Of a stretch of 64,000 nt of DNA, positions 10,495 through 19,313 are shown one piece after another. The notes below the pieces were generated by a model, which saw only the letters and a list, made by a program, of their open reading frames with translations, ran no database searches and was not told the origin of the DNA. Position 1 is the stretch's first letter, and each line of letters begins with the position of its first letter. The translations under genes and the position numbers were made by a program. The stretch is from an uncultured Bacteroidota bacterium (lineage in GTDB: Bacteria > Bacteroidota > Bacteroidia > Chitinophagales > Chitinophagaceae): the NCBI GenBank assembly GCA_903938445.1, contig CAJADG010000081.1:1-64000 (forward strand), read 5' to 3'.

Positions 10495-11283
10495 ATGGGC
10501 GCATTTAATACAGGTAATCCCACCCTTACCGAAAAAATTTTTGACAAAAGTTTGAATGAAACTTCAAAAGCATTTGGAGTAATGACCGTTAGAGGCACAT
10601 TAAACAAGTTTGGCTTTTTGATGTTAATGATGATGGGTTCTGCAATGTATATTTGGAGTATTGTTACACCTGAAACAATGGGGACGGCCAATACATTAAT
10701 GTTAGTGGGTTTGATTGGAGGTTTTATTCTTGCCATGGTTATGATGTTTAAGCCAAATTTAGCTTCTTATATTGCGCCTGCTTATGCCATTATGGAAGGC
10801 TTAGCAATCGGTGGAATTAGTGCATATTTTAATGCCATGTTTGGTGCCAAATTGGGTGCTGCTGGTCAAAGTTCTAATATCATTGTAAATGCAGTTGGCT
10901 TAACAATGGGTGTTGCCATCGCAATGTTTTTATTGTACAATTTTAGAATTATTAATGTTACTAATCGTTTAAGATCGATAGTAGTATCTGCGACCGCAGG
11001 TATTGCCATCTTTTATTTTATCATGATGATTGCCAGATTGTTTACACATACCGATGCATTTGGAGCATTTGACGGATCTCTTTTAAGTATTGGTATTAGT
11101 TTATTTGTGGTGGGTATTGCTGCATTTAATTTATTATTAGATTTTGATGCAATTGAGCAAGGGGCTGAAATGGGTGCACCAAAATATATGGAATGGTACG
11201 GTGCTTTTTCCTTACTAGTGACTTTGATTTGGTTATACTTAGAAATATTAAAATTATTGAGCAAATTGAACTCAAGAAAGTAA
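10495..11283 (+). CDS. Bax inhibitor-1/YccA-like membrane protein
   Basis: Polytopic inner-membrane protein of 262 aa with about seven hydrophobic helices and the family's polar N-terminus (GNPTLTEKIFDKS). The segment YAIMEGLAIGGISAYF and the late DFDAIEQGAEMGAPKYMEWYGAF, with its buried acidic residues, are diagnostic for the YccA-like branch of the Bax inhibitor-1 superfamily (PF12811 type). Some superfamily members act as pH-sensitive calcium leak channels; the role of this branch is not established. ATG 10495 is preferred over the TTG at 10474. It ends at a clear terminator. Confidence 0.88.
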   Translation: MGAFNTGNPTLTEKIFDKSLNETSKAFGVMTVRGTLNKFGFLMLMMMGSAMYIWSIVTPETMGTANTLMLVGLIGGFILAMVMMFKPNLASYIAPAYAIMEGLAIGGISAYFNAMFGAKLGAAGQSSNIIVNAVGLTMGVAIAMFLLYNFRIINVTNRLRSIVVSATAGIAIFYFIMMIARLFTHTDAFGAFDGSLLSIGISLFVVGIAAFNLLLDFDAIEQGAEMGAPKYMEWYGAFSLLVTLIWLYLEILKLLSKLNSRK

Positions 11284-11304
11284 TTTATTTAAATAGTGTA
11301 TTAG

Positions 11305-11331
11305 ATAATGGCCCCAATTTGGGGCCATTAT
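11305..11331 (+). terminator. Terminator after the Bax-inhibitor-like gene
   Basis: Perfect 12-bp stem: ATAATGGCCCCA and TGGGGCCATTAT around the 3-nt loop ATT, followed by T-rich sequence; 21 nt after the stop codon. Confidence 0.9.
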
Positions 11332-11373
11332 TATTTATTGTAATCGGGTAACCATTCTTGTTAATAATTATGG

Positions 11374-11381
11374 TAAATTTG
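11374..11381 (+). promoter_or_regulatory. -7 promoter element of the E1 dehydrogenase gene
   Basis: TAAATTTG, an exact TAnnTTTG match ending 16 nt before the ATG at 11398. Confidence 0.6.
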
Positions 11382-11397
11382 AAAATAAAGTAGCGCA

Positions 11398-13389
11398 ATG
11401 GAATTCCAGCCTGGCCAATTAGACAACCAACAACTTATACAACTTTATCAATCTTTGCTTTTGCCAAGAATGATTGAGGAAAAAATGTTGGTGCTATTAC
11501 GTCAGGGTAAAATAAGTAAATGGTTTAGTGGCATTGGTCAAGAAGCCATTGCCGTAGGCGCAACACTGGCTTTGCATAAGGATGAATGGATTATGCCCTT
11601 GCACAGAAATTTAGGTGTGTTTACTGCGCGCGACATGCCGCTTACTGATTTATTCAAACAATGGCAGGGCGATGTAACTGGGTATAGCAAAGCAAGAGAA
11701 AGAAGTTTTCATTTTGGATCCAAGCAGCATTTTATTTGTGGAATGATTTCACATTTAGGTCCTCAGTTAGCATTAGCAGATGGCGTTGCATTGGCTTATC
11801 AACAAAGGGGCCAACAAAAAGTGGCATTGGCATTTACAGGGGACGGAGGTACAAGTGAAGGAGACTTTCATGAAGCCTTAAATGTAGCAGCAGTTTGGAA
11901 TTTACCCGTAATTTTTATTATTGAAAATAATGGCTACGGTTTAAGTACTCCTACCAACGAACAATATAAATGCGATCATTTAGTGGATCGTGCAAAAGGC
12001 TACGGGATTGAAGGAGTGCGCATTGATGGAAATAATATTTTAGAAGTTTATAATACTATTAAAGGCGTTAGAGATTATTGTATTCAACAACAAAAGCCTT
12101 ATCTCATTGAGTGCGACACTTTTAGAATGAGAGGTCATGAGGAAGCAAGTGGTATTAAATATGTTCCTACAGAGTTGTTGGAACAATGGGCTCAAAAAGA
12201 TCCAATTAGAAATTACGAAGATTATTTATTATTAAAAGGAATTATTCAACCATCGGAGATTGCAACAATACGCTCTATTATCAAAGAGAAAATCGAGTTG
12301 GATTTAGCACAGGTAATGGAAATGACCCCATTGCATCCTTCGGTTGAAAATGAATTGGGTGATGTTTTTGCGCCCATTACGGAAAATAGTATTCCTAGTT
12401 TGGAAACATTAGTTCAACCTGAAGTCAAAACAAAAAGATTCATAGAATCCATCAGTGATGCTTTACGTGCAGCAATGCATCGTTATCCTGAAATGATTAT
12501 CATGGGACAAGATATTGCTGAGTATGGAGGTGCATTTAAAGTAACCGAAGGATTTGTAAATGAATTCGGAAAACAGAGAATTCGTAATACCCCTATTTGT
12601 GAGAGTGCTATTGTAGGAGCCTCATTGGGATTGAGTTTGGAAGGAATTAAATCTGTTATGGAGATGCAGTTTGCGGATTTTGTTTCTGTTGGATTCAATC
12701 AGATTGTAAATAATTTAGCAAAGATTCATTACAGATGGGGGCAAAATGCAGACGTAGTTGTTCGTATGCCAACTGGTGCTGGCGTGGGTGCAGGTCCATT
12801 TCATTCACAATCGAATGAAGCATGGTTTACACATGTGCCAGGATTAAAAGTAGTATATCCTTCCAATCCAGCAGATGCAAAAGGATTAATGATTGCTGCA
12901 TTGTCCGACCCTAATCCTGTTTTATATTTTGAACACAAAGCAATGTATCGAAGTGTAGAAGGGGAAGTGCCGGATATGTATTATCAAGTGCCAATTGGAA
13001 AAGCGCATTTTGTAAGCAGGGGTGAGGATGCTACTATTATTACTTATGGAATGGGAGTGCATTGGGCAAAAAAGTATCAAGCTGAAAATACAGAAGTATC
13101 ATTGACGATACTTGATTTAAGAAGTTTAGCTCCATTGGATTATGATGCCATAGCAGATGCAGTGGCTAGCACCGGCAAAGTAATAATACTTCATGAGGAT
13201 AATTTAACCGGAGGTATTGGTGGAGAAATTAGTGCATGGATTGCAGAACATTGCTTTACAAAGTTGGATGCACCTATTATGCGTTGCGCCTCATTAGACA
13301 CGCCAATTCCATTTAATACTGTTTTAGAAAAACAATATTTAGCCAATAGTAGACTGCATGAAACCTTGCAAAAATTATTACAATACTAA
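11398..13389 (+). CDS. 2-oxoacid dehydrogenase E1, fused alpha and beta subunits
   Basis: Thiamine-dependent E1 component of a 2-oxoacid dehydrogenase complex, 663 aa, with the alpha (residues 1-~310) and beta (~335-663) chains in one polypeptide. The TPP/Mg motif GDGGTSEGDFHEALN begins near residue 148; the beta half begins with a transketolase-like fold (IIMGQDIAEYGGAFK, GASLGLSLEG). It decarboxylates a 2-oxoacid and transfers the acyl group to an E2 lipoyl domain. The sequence type is that usually annotated as branched-chain (2-oxoisovalerate) E1 in Bacteroidota, but pyruvate is possible. The E2 gene at 27.8 kb is unlinked. The 3' end overlaps the convergent dipeptidase by 4 nt. Confidence 0.9.
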   Translation: MEFQPGQLDNQQLIQLYQSLLLPRMIEEKMLVLLRQGKISKWFSGIGQEAIAVGATLALHKDEWIMPLHRNLGVFTARDMPLTDLFKQWQGDVTGYSKARERSFHFGSKQHFICGMISHLGPQLALADGVALAYQQRGQQKVALAFTGDGGTSEGDFHEALNVAAVWNLPVIFIIENNGYGLSTPTNEQYKCDHLVDRAKGYGIEGVRIDGNNILEVYNTIKGVRDYCIQQQKPYLIECDTFRMRGHEEASGIKYVPTELLEQWAQKDPIRNYEDYLLLKGIIQPSEIATIRSIIKEKIELDLAQVMEMTPLHPSVENELGDVFAPITENSIPSLETLVQPEVKTKRFIESISDALRAAMHRYPEMIIMGQDIAEYGGAFKVTEGFVNEFGKQRIRNTPICESAIVGASLGLSLEGIKSVMEMQFADFVSVGFNQIVNNLAKIHYRWGQNADVVVRMPTGAGVGAGPFHSQSNEAWFTHVPGLKVVYPSNPADAKGLMIAALSDPNPVLYFEHKAMYRSVEGEVPDMYYQVPIGKAHFVSRGEDATIITYGMGVHWAKKYQAENTEVSLTILDLRSLAPLDYDAIADAVASTGKVIILHEDNLTGGIGGEISAWIAEHCFTKLDAPIMRCASLDTPIPFNTVLEKQYLANSRLHETLQKLLQY

Positions 13390-14543
13390 TTAGGATTATT
13401 AATACGATAAACACGTAAGAAGTTTCCGCCCAATACTTTTTCAATATCAGCATCCTTATAACCACGCTTAATTAGTGCTTTGGTAAATTCAGGATAATCC
13501 AATACTGTTTTTAATTGTAATGGCGCAGAGTCAATGCCATCAAAGTCGGAACCCAATCCAACGTGATCAATGCCAATCAATTTTACGATATGATCAAAGT
13601 GATGCATTAATACTTCGATGTCTGGTTTAATGGCATCAGCTTGTTTTTTGTATTTGTCTGCAATAAACGTAAGTGCATATGCTTTTTGCATTCCGCTCGC
13701 CACCAAAGAATCCGTTTCTTTTTCATGTGATTTATAAAAAGCAGCTGCTTTTTTTGCATATGTGCTATCTACAAAGGCAGAATAAAAATTTAAATGAATC
13801 ACACCACCATTTTTTCCTACTGCTTTAATTTGATCGTCTTTTAAATTTCTTGATACTGGATTAATTGCATAAGCATCGCTATGAGAGGCAATCACAGGCT
13901 TGGTAGTAGTGTTTATAGCGTCCCAAAAAGTAGCTTCACCAACATGTGAAATATCAACGATGATACCTAGTTTATTCATGCGCTTTACAATCTCTTTTCC
14001 AAAAGGAGTTAACCCTTTATGGCCAGTATATTTAGGATCTTTTTCATCAGCATGTGAGCTTGCCCAGCTATTTGAATTATTCCATGTAAGCGTCATGTAA
14101 CGCACCCCTCTTTTATAAAAAGTGTCAAGTTTATTAATGTCATCTTCAATCATATGACCTCCTTCCACACCATATTGAGCAACTAATTTTCCTTCTTTTA
14201 AGGCTTGATCAATTTGCTTCCAAGTTTTAGCCACTACCATTTTGTCTGGATTTCTTGAAGCTACTGCATCCAAGGTATCCATTTGTCTCATCGCCCAAGC
14301 GTAAGGATTTTTTTTCTCTCCATCGCAAAAAATGGAAAATAATTGATAATCAACGCCTCCTTTTTTGAATCGTTTTAAATCAGAATGATTAATGCCTGTT
14401 AAATCCTGATCCAAACTCACATTTTTTTCTAAACAAGCACTCACGGCGTCATTGTGGGTATCCACTAAAACAGATTTAAAATGAATAGATTGGCTATTGG
14501 CTTGTATTGAAAATGCAACAAAAAGAGGTACTAGGTATTTCAT
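13386..14543 (-). CDS. Membrane dipeptidase, peptidase family M19
   Basis: Zinc-dependent dipeptidase related to renal dipeptidase, 385 aa, with a cleavable signal peptide (MKYLVPLFVAFSIQANSQS), so exported to the periplasm or envelope. Metal-binding and catalytic motifs appear in order: DTHNDAV (His/Asp), the bridging Glu in YGVEGGHM, ISHVGE, ASHSDAYAI and GLGSDFDG. All are intact. Such enzymes hydrolyse dipeptides, some with D-residues. It is convergent with the E1 gene and divergent from prfA. Confidence 0.92.
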   Translation of the reverse strand: MKYLVPLFVAFSIQANSQSIHFKSVLVDTHNDAVSACLEKNVSLDQDLTGINHSDLKRFKKGGVDYQLFSIFCDGEKKNPYAWAMRQMDTLDAVASRNPDKMVVAKTWKQIDQALKEGKLVAQYGVEGGHMIEDDINKLDTFYKRGVRYMTLTWNNSNSWASSHADEKDPKYTGHKGLTPFGKEIVKRMNKLGIIVDISHVGEATFWDAINTTTKPVIASHSDAYAINPVSRNLKDDQIKAVGKNGGVIHLNFYSAFVDSTYAKKAAAFYKSHEKETDSLVASGMQKAYALTFIADKYKKQADAIKPDIEVLMHHFDHIVKLIGIDHVGLGSDFDGIDSAPLQLKTVLDYPEFTKALIKRGYKDADIEKVLGGNFLRVYRINNPN

Positions 14544-14579
14544 GGTACGGGTTTGTTTTTAATTGACAACTAAAATAGC

Positions 14580-14587
14580 TATTTTTG
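14580..14587 (+). promoter_or_regulatory. -7 promoter element of prfA
   Basis: TATTTTTG, an exact TAnnTTTG match ending 17 nt before the ATG at 14605. It lies downstream of the TTG at 14563, which supports 14605 as the true start. Confidence 0.6.
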
Positions 14588-14604
14588 CGCACAGAAAAAC
14601 GACT

Positions 14605-15669
14605 ATGTTAGATAAATTAGAAGCCATAAAAGCTAGATTTGACCAGGTAGGGGTGGCTTTAACCAATCCTGAAATCATTAATAACCAAACAGAGTTTGGC
14701 AAAATGAGCAAGGAATACCGTTCCTTGGAAAAAATTGTACAGCCTTATTTAAGATATGTGAAGGTGTTGGATGAGCATAAATTTGCAAAAGAGTCTTTGA
14801 ATGGGGACGATGCAGATATGCGTGAATTGGCAAAAATGGAATTGCCTGCATTAGAGGAAGAAAAAGAAGTTTTAGAAAAAGAGTTAACTAAGTTATTGAT
14901 TCCAAAAGATCCACAGGATGATAAAAATGCCATTATTGAATTAAGAGCAGGAACCGGTGGAGATGAAGCCAGTTTATTTGTGGGAGATTTGTTAGGCATG
15001 TACACACGATATTGTCAAAAGAAAGGTTGGAAAGTAGCCATCGCAAGTGAGAGTGAAGGATCAGTGGGAGGATATAAGGAAGTAATTTTAGAGGTCACCG
15101 GTGAAGATGTATATGGAACATTGAAGTTTGAGAGTGGAGTACACCGTGTACAACGCGTTCCTAGTACAGAAACGCAAGGTCGTGTGCATACTTCGGCGGC
15201 AACTGTTGCTGTAATGCCCGAGGCCGAAGAAGTAGATTTTGTATTGAACCCTGCAGATGTAAAAATGGAAACAGCGCGAAGTGGTGGTGCAGGTGGACAA
15301 AACGTAAATAAGGTAGAGACCAAGGTAATGTTAACGCATATACCAACGGGTACTGTAATTATTTGTCAAACTGAACGTTCGCAGTTGGGTAACCGTGAAA
15401 AAGCAATGGGCATGTTGCGTACTAAATTATTTGAAGAGCAGGTACGTAAACAAGAGGATGAAATTTCGAGACATCGTAAAACATTGGTGAGTACGGGAGA
15501 TAGAAGTGCAAAAATCAGAACCTATAACTGGCCACAAGGTCGTGTTACTGATCATCGAGTAAATGTAACTTCCTATAATTTAGATGCCGTGGTGAATGGG
15601 GAGATTGAAGAATTCATTGAAGCATTACAAATGGCAGAGAATGCGGAGAAAATGTTGGTGCAGAACTAA
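14605..15669 (+). CDS. prfA: Peptide chain release factor 1
   Basis: Class I release factor that reads UAA and UAG and releases the finished peptide. The 354-aa length is standard. The catalytic GGQ lies in [15 protein letters not shown] (around residue 232), and the codon-reading tripeptide position is PST in [13 protein letters not shown], where RF1 usually has PAT or PVT, a mild variant. The N-terminal coiled coil and domain 2 ([10 protein letters not shown]) are present. ATG 14605 sits correctly behind the promoter; the in-frame TTG at 14563 would place the promoter inside the gene. It is convergent with galE, 4 nt apart. Confidence 0.97.
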   Translation: MLDKLEAIKARFDQVGVALTNPEIINNQTEFGKMSKEYRSLEKIVQPYLRYVKVLDEHKFAKESLNGDDADMRELAKMELPALEEEKEVLEKELTKLLIPKDPQDDKNAIIELRAGTGGDEASLFVGDLLGMYTRYCQKKGWKVAIASESEGSVGGYKEVILEVTGEDVYGTLKFESGVHRVQRVPSTETQGRVHTSAATVAVMPEAEEVDFVLNPADVKMETARSGGAGGQNVNKVETKVMLTHIPTGTVIICQTERSQLGNREKAMGMLRTKLFEEQVRKQEDEISRHRKTLVSTGDRSAKIRTYNWPQGRVTDHRVNVTSYNLDAVVNGEIEEFIEALQMAENAEKMLVQN

Positions 15670-15673
15670 GTAT

Positions 15674-16693
15674 TTATTGTTTCGCTAAGCTTTGCTCCCA
15701 TTGCCATGCAGTAAGCATCATTTCTTCTAAACCATACTTACATTCCCAACCTAATTTGGTAACAGCTTTGTCATTGTTGGCGTAAATTGCAACAATATCA
15801 CCTGCTCTTCTTGGTCCAATTTCATAATTTAATTTTACGCCACTTACTTTTTCAAAAGCTTTAATAGCTTCTAAAACCGTAATGCCATTTCCGGTACCTA
15901 GGTTAAAAACTTCACAAGTTTTTTCAGTATTGTTTTTGATTGAATATTGTAATGCTAAAGTGTGAGCGTGTGCAATATCACAAACATGAATGTAATCTCT
16001 AATGCAACTACCATCTCGCGTATCATAGTCGTCACCATATACTTGCATGGTAGGTAATTTGCCAATCGCAGTTTGTGTAATAGCAGGCACTAAATTTTGT
16101 GGACGACCAATGGGTAATTCCCCAATAGCGGTGCTAGGATGTGCACCCACTGGATTAAAGTAACGTAATAATATAGTCGATAAAGGATAAGTAAATGCAG
16201 TATCACGCACAATGGTTTCTCCCATTTGCTTAGTAGCGCCATAAGGGGAAGCAGCAGTTTGCAAAGGAGTTTCTTCTGTTACAGGAATCATTTCAGGATT
16301 GCCATAAACCGTGCAAGAAGAAGAGAAAATAAAATGTTTTGCATTATATTTTGCAGCCATGTTAAGTAAGTGTACTAATGAAAACAAATTGTTCTCATAG
16401 TAGTCTAGTGGTTTTTCTACCGACTCGCCAACTGCTTTGTAGGCAGCAAAGTGAATAACACCAATAATGCTAGGATTCTCTTTGAATATGTTTTCAGTAG
16501 CTGCCTTATCTGTTAAATCAACATTGTAGTTTTTAATACGCTTGCCAGTAATTTTTTCAATACCGTCTAAAGATTTGTCAGTGGCTCTAGATAAATTATC
16601 GGCAGAGATAACATTAAATCCATTTTCTATTAAATCAACAATGGTATGTGCGCCAATAAAACCACAACCTCCAGTAACAAGTATTGTTTGCAT
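15674..16693 (-). CDS. galE: UDP-glucose 4-epimerase
   Basis: Extended short-chain dehydrogenase of 339 aa that interconverts UDP-glucose and UDP-galactose using bound NAD. The NAD motif GGCGFIGAH is at the N-terminus, the catalytic Ser region FSSSCTVYG and the YGATK (Tyr-x3-Lys) pair are intact, and NPVGAHPS and GTRDGSCIRDYIHV-like sugar-nucleotide segments follow. It lies 39 nt downstream of the sensor kinase stop on the opposite side and reads in the same direction, but no shared function is implied. Supplies galactosyl units for surface glycans. Confidence 0.96.
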   Translation of the reverse strand: MQTILVTGGCGFIGAHTIVDLIENGFNVISADNLSRATDKSLDGIEKITGKRIKNYNVDLTDKAATENIFKENPSIIGVIHFAAYKAVGESVEKPLDYYENNLFSLVHLLNMAAKYNAKHFIFSSSCTVYGNPEMIPVTEETPLQTAASPYGATKQMGETIVRDTAFTYPLSTILLRYFNPVGAHPSTAIGELPIGRPQNLVPAITQTAIGKLPTMQVYGDDYDTRDGSCIRDYIHVCDIAHAHTLALQYSIKNNTEKTCEVFNLGTGNGITVLEAIKAFEKVSGVKLNYEIGPRRAGDIVAIYANNDKAVTKLGWECKYGLEEMMLTAWQWEQSLAKQ

Positions 16694-16732
16694 GCTTACA
16701 ATTTAGAGCACAAAGAAACGAAAAAAAATGCA

Positions 16733-17779
16733 TTAAATTTTAGTAGCCAATGTAAAGCCAACCGTAGTTCCCACATTCACCTTGCTTCTTATTTGCATGG
16801 TTTCATTATGAGCTTCAATAATATGTTTGCAGATAGCTAATCCAAGGCCGGTACCTCCAATATCTCTGCTACGCGCGTCATCTGTTCTGTAAAAACGTTC
16901 AAATAGTCTAGGAATATGTTCTTCAGCGACGCCAATACCATCATCGCTAATTTCAATAAGTAGTTTAGAATCTTCTAACTGATAAATGCTTGCTGTGATA
17001 TGCCCATCAATCTTTCCATATTTAGCAGCGTTTGAAATGATATTCACTAATACCTGATAAATTTTATTTTTATCCGCAAATACATGCATTGGTGCTTCAC
17101 TGCCTTTTTTATAATGAAACTGAATATTCTTTTTCAACCATTTTACACTTAAATTATGTACCACTTCATTTATTAAATCCTGAATAATAAAAGAAGTTTT
17201 TAAAATGGGTTCCTTATTAATTTCTAGATTGGTAATAACATCCACATCATTCAATAATCCTACAAGCCTTTGAACATTAGCTTGTGCTTGATTAATAAAC
17301 TTATTGCCAATTACAGGATCTTCCATGGCGCCATCAGCAATGAGCTCCAAATAACCTTGAATGGCAAAAATGGGCGTTTTTATTTCGTGCGATAAATTTT
17401 GAAGAAATTCTTTTCTAAACGCTTCGTTGGATTGTAATTGTTGAATTTGCTTAGTTTGTTGCGCCGCCCAGTGTTCTACGTCTTCGCGTACATCGTCAAT
17501 ACCTTTTTTGGGTAAAATATATTTTTGATAAGCTTCCTCTCTTTTACTTGCCTTGGTGGAGGAAATAAGTTTGTAAATGAGTTTTATTTTTCTATAAATA
17601 AAATATTCTAAAATTTGATAGACTAAAAAATAGATAACAACAAAGCAAGCTGCAAAATAGGCTAATAATACACGCCAATCTGTGATTAAAACAAATACAC
17701 TTATCCCAATAATGCTTGATAAAAGCAATGCAGTTAATGCTGCTAATTGTTTTGGCGATAAATTTTTTTCTTTAAACAT
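16733..17779 (-). CDS. Sensor histidine kinase, PhoR-like
   Basis: Inner-membrane kinase of 348 aa. Two adjacent transmembrane helices (about residues 11-31 and 34-57) with almost no periplasmic loop suggest it senses membrane or intracellular cues. The H-box SHEIKTPIFAIQGYL (His about 128) is followed by the N-box IISNAAKYGK (about 248), G1 ISDDGIGV and G2 GGTGLGLAICKHI (about 313). No PAS or obvious HAMP domain is visible. It follows its cognate response regulator gene by 59 nt on the same strand. The stimulus is unknown; phosphate starvation is only suggested by family resemblance. Confidence 0.92.
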   Translation of the reverse strand: MFKEKNLSPKQLAALTALLLSSIIGISVFVLITDWRVLLAYFAACFVVIYFLVYQILEYFIYRKIKLIYKLISSTKASKREEAYQKYILPKKGIDDVREDVEHWAAQQTKQIQQLQSNEAFRKEFLQNLSHEIKTPIFAIQGYLELIADGAMEDPVIGNKFINQAQANVQRLVGLLNDVDVITNLEINKEPILKTSFIIQDLINEVVHNLSVKWLKKNIQFHYKKGSEAPMHVFADKNKIYQVLVNIISNAAKYGKIDGHITASIYQLEDSKLLIEISDDGIGVAEEHIPRLFERFYRTDDARSRDIGGTGLGLAICKHIIEAHNETMQIRSKVNVGTTVGFTLATKI

Positions 17780-17838
17780 ACACTTTGTACATGAAGGAAC
17801 CCATAACGAAGTTAGCTATTTAAATCAATTAAAATAGA

Positions 17839-18522
17839 CTAATAGTCGAACTTGTAGCCAACTCCTTTAACAGTGGTAATGCAATCAATTCCTAATTTGG
17901 CTCTGATTTTTCTTACATGAACGTCAATGGTTCTGTCCCCTACGATTACATCATTACCCCAAACCTGAGATAAGATTTCATTTCTTAAAAATACTCTTCC
18001 TGGCTGTGAGGCTAATAAAAACAATAGTTCAAATTCTTTTTTAGCAAGAATATGAGTCTCTCCTTTTAAAATGGTTTTATACTGAGTAGGATCAATCACT
18101 AAATCCTTTACTTGTATCAGTTTATTATCCGAAGCAGTTGGCTGAATTCTTCTGAATAATGCAGTTATTCTACTTACTAAAACCTTTGGACTGATTGGTT
18201 TATTTACAAAATCGTCTCCACCTAATTCTAATCCTTTAATATGAGACGCTTCATCATTAAGTGCTGTTAATAAAACAATCAAAGTTTTATCAAATTGTTT
18301 GTTACTTCTTAAATATTCACACACTTCAAAACCGTTACGTTTTGGCATCATGATATCTAGAATAATGCAATCTGGTGTATATAACTGTGCTTTTTCAATG
18401 GCTTCGCTACCATCTTTTGCTGTAAAAACCTCAAAGCCAGCTTTAGTTAAATGGAAACTAATAATTTCAATAATATCAGGCTCGTCGTCTGCAATTAGTA
18501 TTTTAATAGGGTTGGTTTCCAT
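17839..18522 (-). CDS. Response regulator, OmpR/PhoB family
   Basis: DNA-binding response regulator of 227 aa. Receiver domain: acidic pair DDEPD, phospho-acceptor Asp in CIILDIMMPKRNG (about 57), Thr/Ser switch in LLTALND and Lys in VNKPISP. C-terminal winged helix ends ...VHVRKIRAKLGID..VKGVGYKF, typical of PhoB/OmpR. I start at the ATG 18522 (METNPIK): the perfect -7 element TAAATTTG at 18538-18545 lies between this ATG and the earlier ATG at 18549, so a transcript from it could not encode the longer form. Directly upstream of its sensor kinase. Confidence 0.93.
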   Translation of the reverse strand: METNPIKILIADDEPDIIEIISFHLTKAGFEVFTAKDGSEAIEKAQLYTPDCIILDIMMPKRNGFEVCEYLRSNKQFDKTLIVLLTALNDEASHIKGLELGGDDFVNKPISPKVLVSRITALFRRIQPTASDNKLIQVKDLVIDPTQYKTILKGETHILAKKEFELLFLLASQPGRVFLRNEILSQVWGNDVIVGDRTIDVHVRKIRAKLGIDCITTVKGVGYKFDY

Positions 18523-18537
18523 AGTTGAATATATGCC

Positions 18538-18545
18538 CAAATTTA
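18538..18545 (-). promoter_or_regulatory. -7 promoter element of the response regulator gene
   Basis: Minus-strand TAAATTTG, an exact TAnnTTTG match ending 15 nt before the ATG at 18522. Confidence 0.55.
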
Positions 18546-18612
18546 GCATTAAATAGGCACAACAATCGAAAGCAAAGACATTATCAAATTGTTAACTAAA
18601 TAAGCCTAATAA

Positions 18613-19269
18613 CTAGTTTCCTTTAAGAATATGTAAAATATAAGGGTTTGCCTTTTTCTCTCTTCCCCAGGTGGTTTCAGGGCCATGACCAGCATAAATA
18701 GTCATTGTATCCGGCAGTGGTAATATTTGAGAACTGATACTTTTTATGAGGTCTAGGGGATTGCTTCCAGGTAAATCAGTTCTTCCTACTCCGTCCTTAA
18801 ATATTAAATCACCTCCAATTAAAAAATCTTGCTTTTCATTATAAAAGCAAACACTGCCTGGAGAGTGTCCAGGGGTAACTAACACTTTAAACTGGTCTTT
18901 TCCAAAGTGGATGATTTCATCTTGATCAATATATTGCACCGGGCCTTTATAGGGTTCGCAAGGAACACCCCATCTAGCACCACCTTCAGGTAAACGATCA
19001 ATGACAGGTTGCTCATTTTTATGAAAATGTGCAGTGAGTCCATATTTTTCACTTACAAAGTTATTGCCAAATACATGGTCTAAATGACAATGGGTATTGA
19101 GTAATAGAGTAGGAGTTAATTCATTTTCAGTAATAAAATTTACTAAGGCTTCTTGTTCATTTCTTAAATAACAACCCGGATCTACAATGATTGCATTTTT
19201 TTCCTCATTGAATAAAATGTAAGTGTTTTCCTGAAACGCGTTAAAACAAAATGAATGTATAGTAAGCAT
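18613..19269 (-). CDS. MBL-fold metallo-hydrolase, glyoxalase II-like
   Basis: Metallo-beta-lactamase-fold hydrolase of 218 aa. The dinuclear metal motif NTHCHLDHVFG (HxHxDH) is present, followed by TPGHSPGSV (third His), GGDLIFKDGVGRTDLPG (bridging Asp) and YAGHGPETTWG (last His). Small proteins of this group are often called hydroxyacylglutathione hydrolases. As this organism encodes BshA and so probably makes bacillithiol, a bacillithiol thioester or other thiol ester is a plausible substrate (inference). No partner gene is obvious. Confidence 0.87.
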   Translation of the reverse strand: MLTIHSFCFNAFQENTYILFNEEKNAIIVDPGCYLRNEQEALVNFITENELTPTLLLNTHCHLDHVFGNNFVSEKYGLTAHFHKNEQPVIDRLPEGGARWGVPCEPYKGPVQYIDQDEIIHFGKDQFKVLVTPGHSPGSVCFYNEKQDFLIGGDLIFKDGVGRTDLPGSNPLDLIKSISSQILPLPDTMTIYAGHGPETTWGREKKANPYILHILKGN

Positions 19270-19280
19270 GAAAATGAATT

Positions 19281-19310
19281 AATAATAGTAATAGTAATAG
19301 AAATAGAATA
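19281..19310. repeat. Short AATAGT-type microsatellite upstream of the MBL hydrolase
   Basis: About five tandem AATAG(T/A) units fill the 44-nt gap between the pyrD stop side and the start of the MBL hydrolase. The copy number could vary and alter the leader of that gene (inference). Confidence 0.6.
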
Positions 19311-19313
19311 GGG

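Noticed and set aside
14563-14604. N-terminal extension of prfA
   Set aside because: The added residues are not conserved in release factor 1, and the promoter lies within the stretch.
18523-18549. Start of the response regulator at ATG 18549
   Set aside because: The -7 element at 18538-18545 lies downstream of that ATG, and the receiver domain begins just after the ATG at 18522. The longer form is not excluded.
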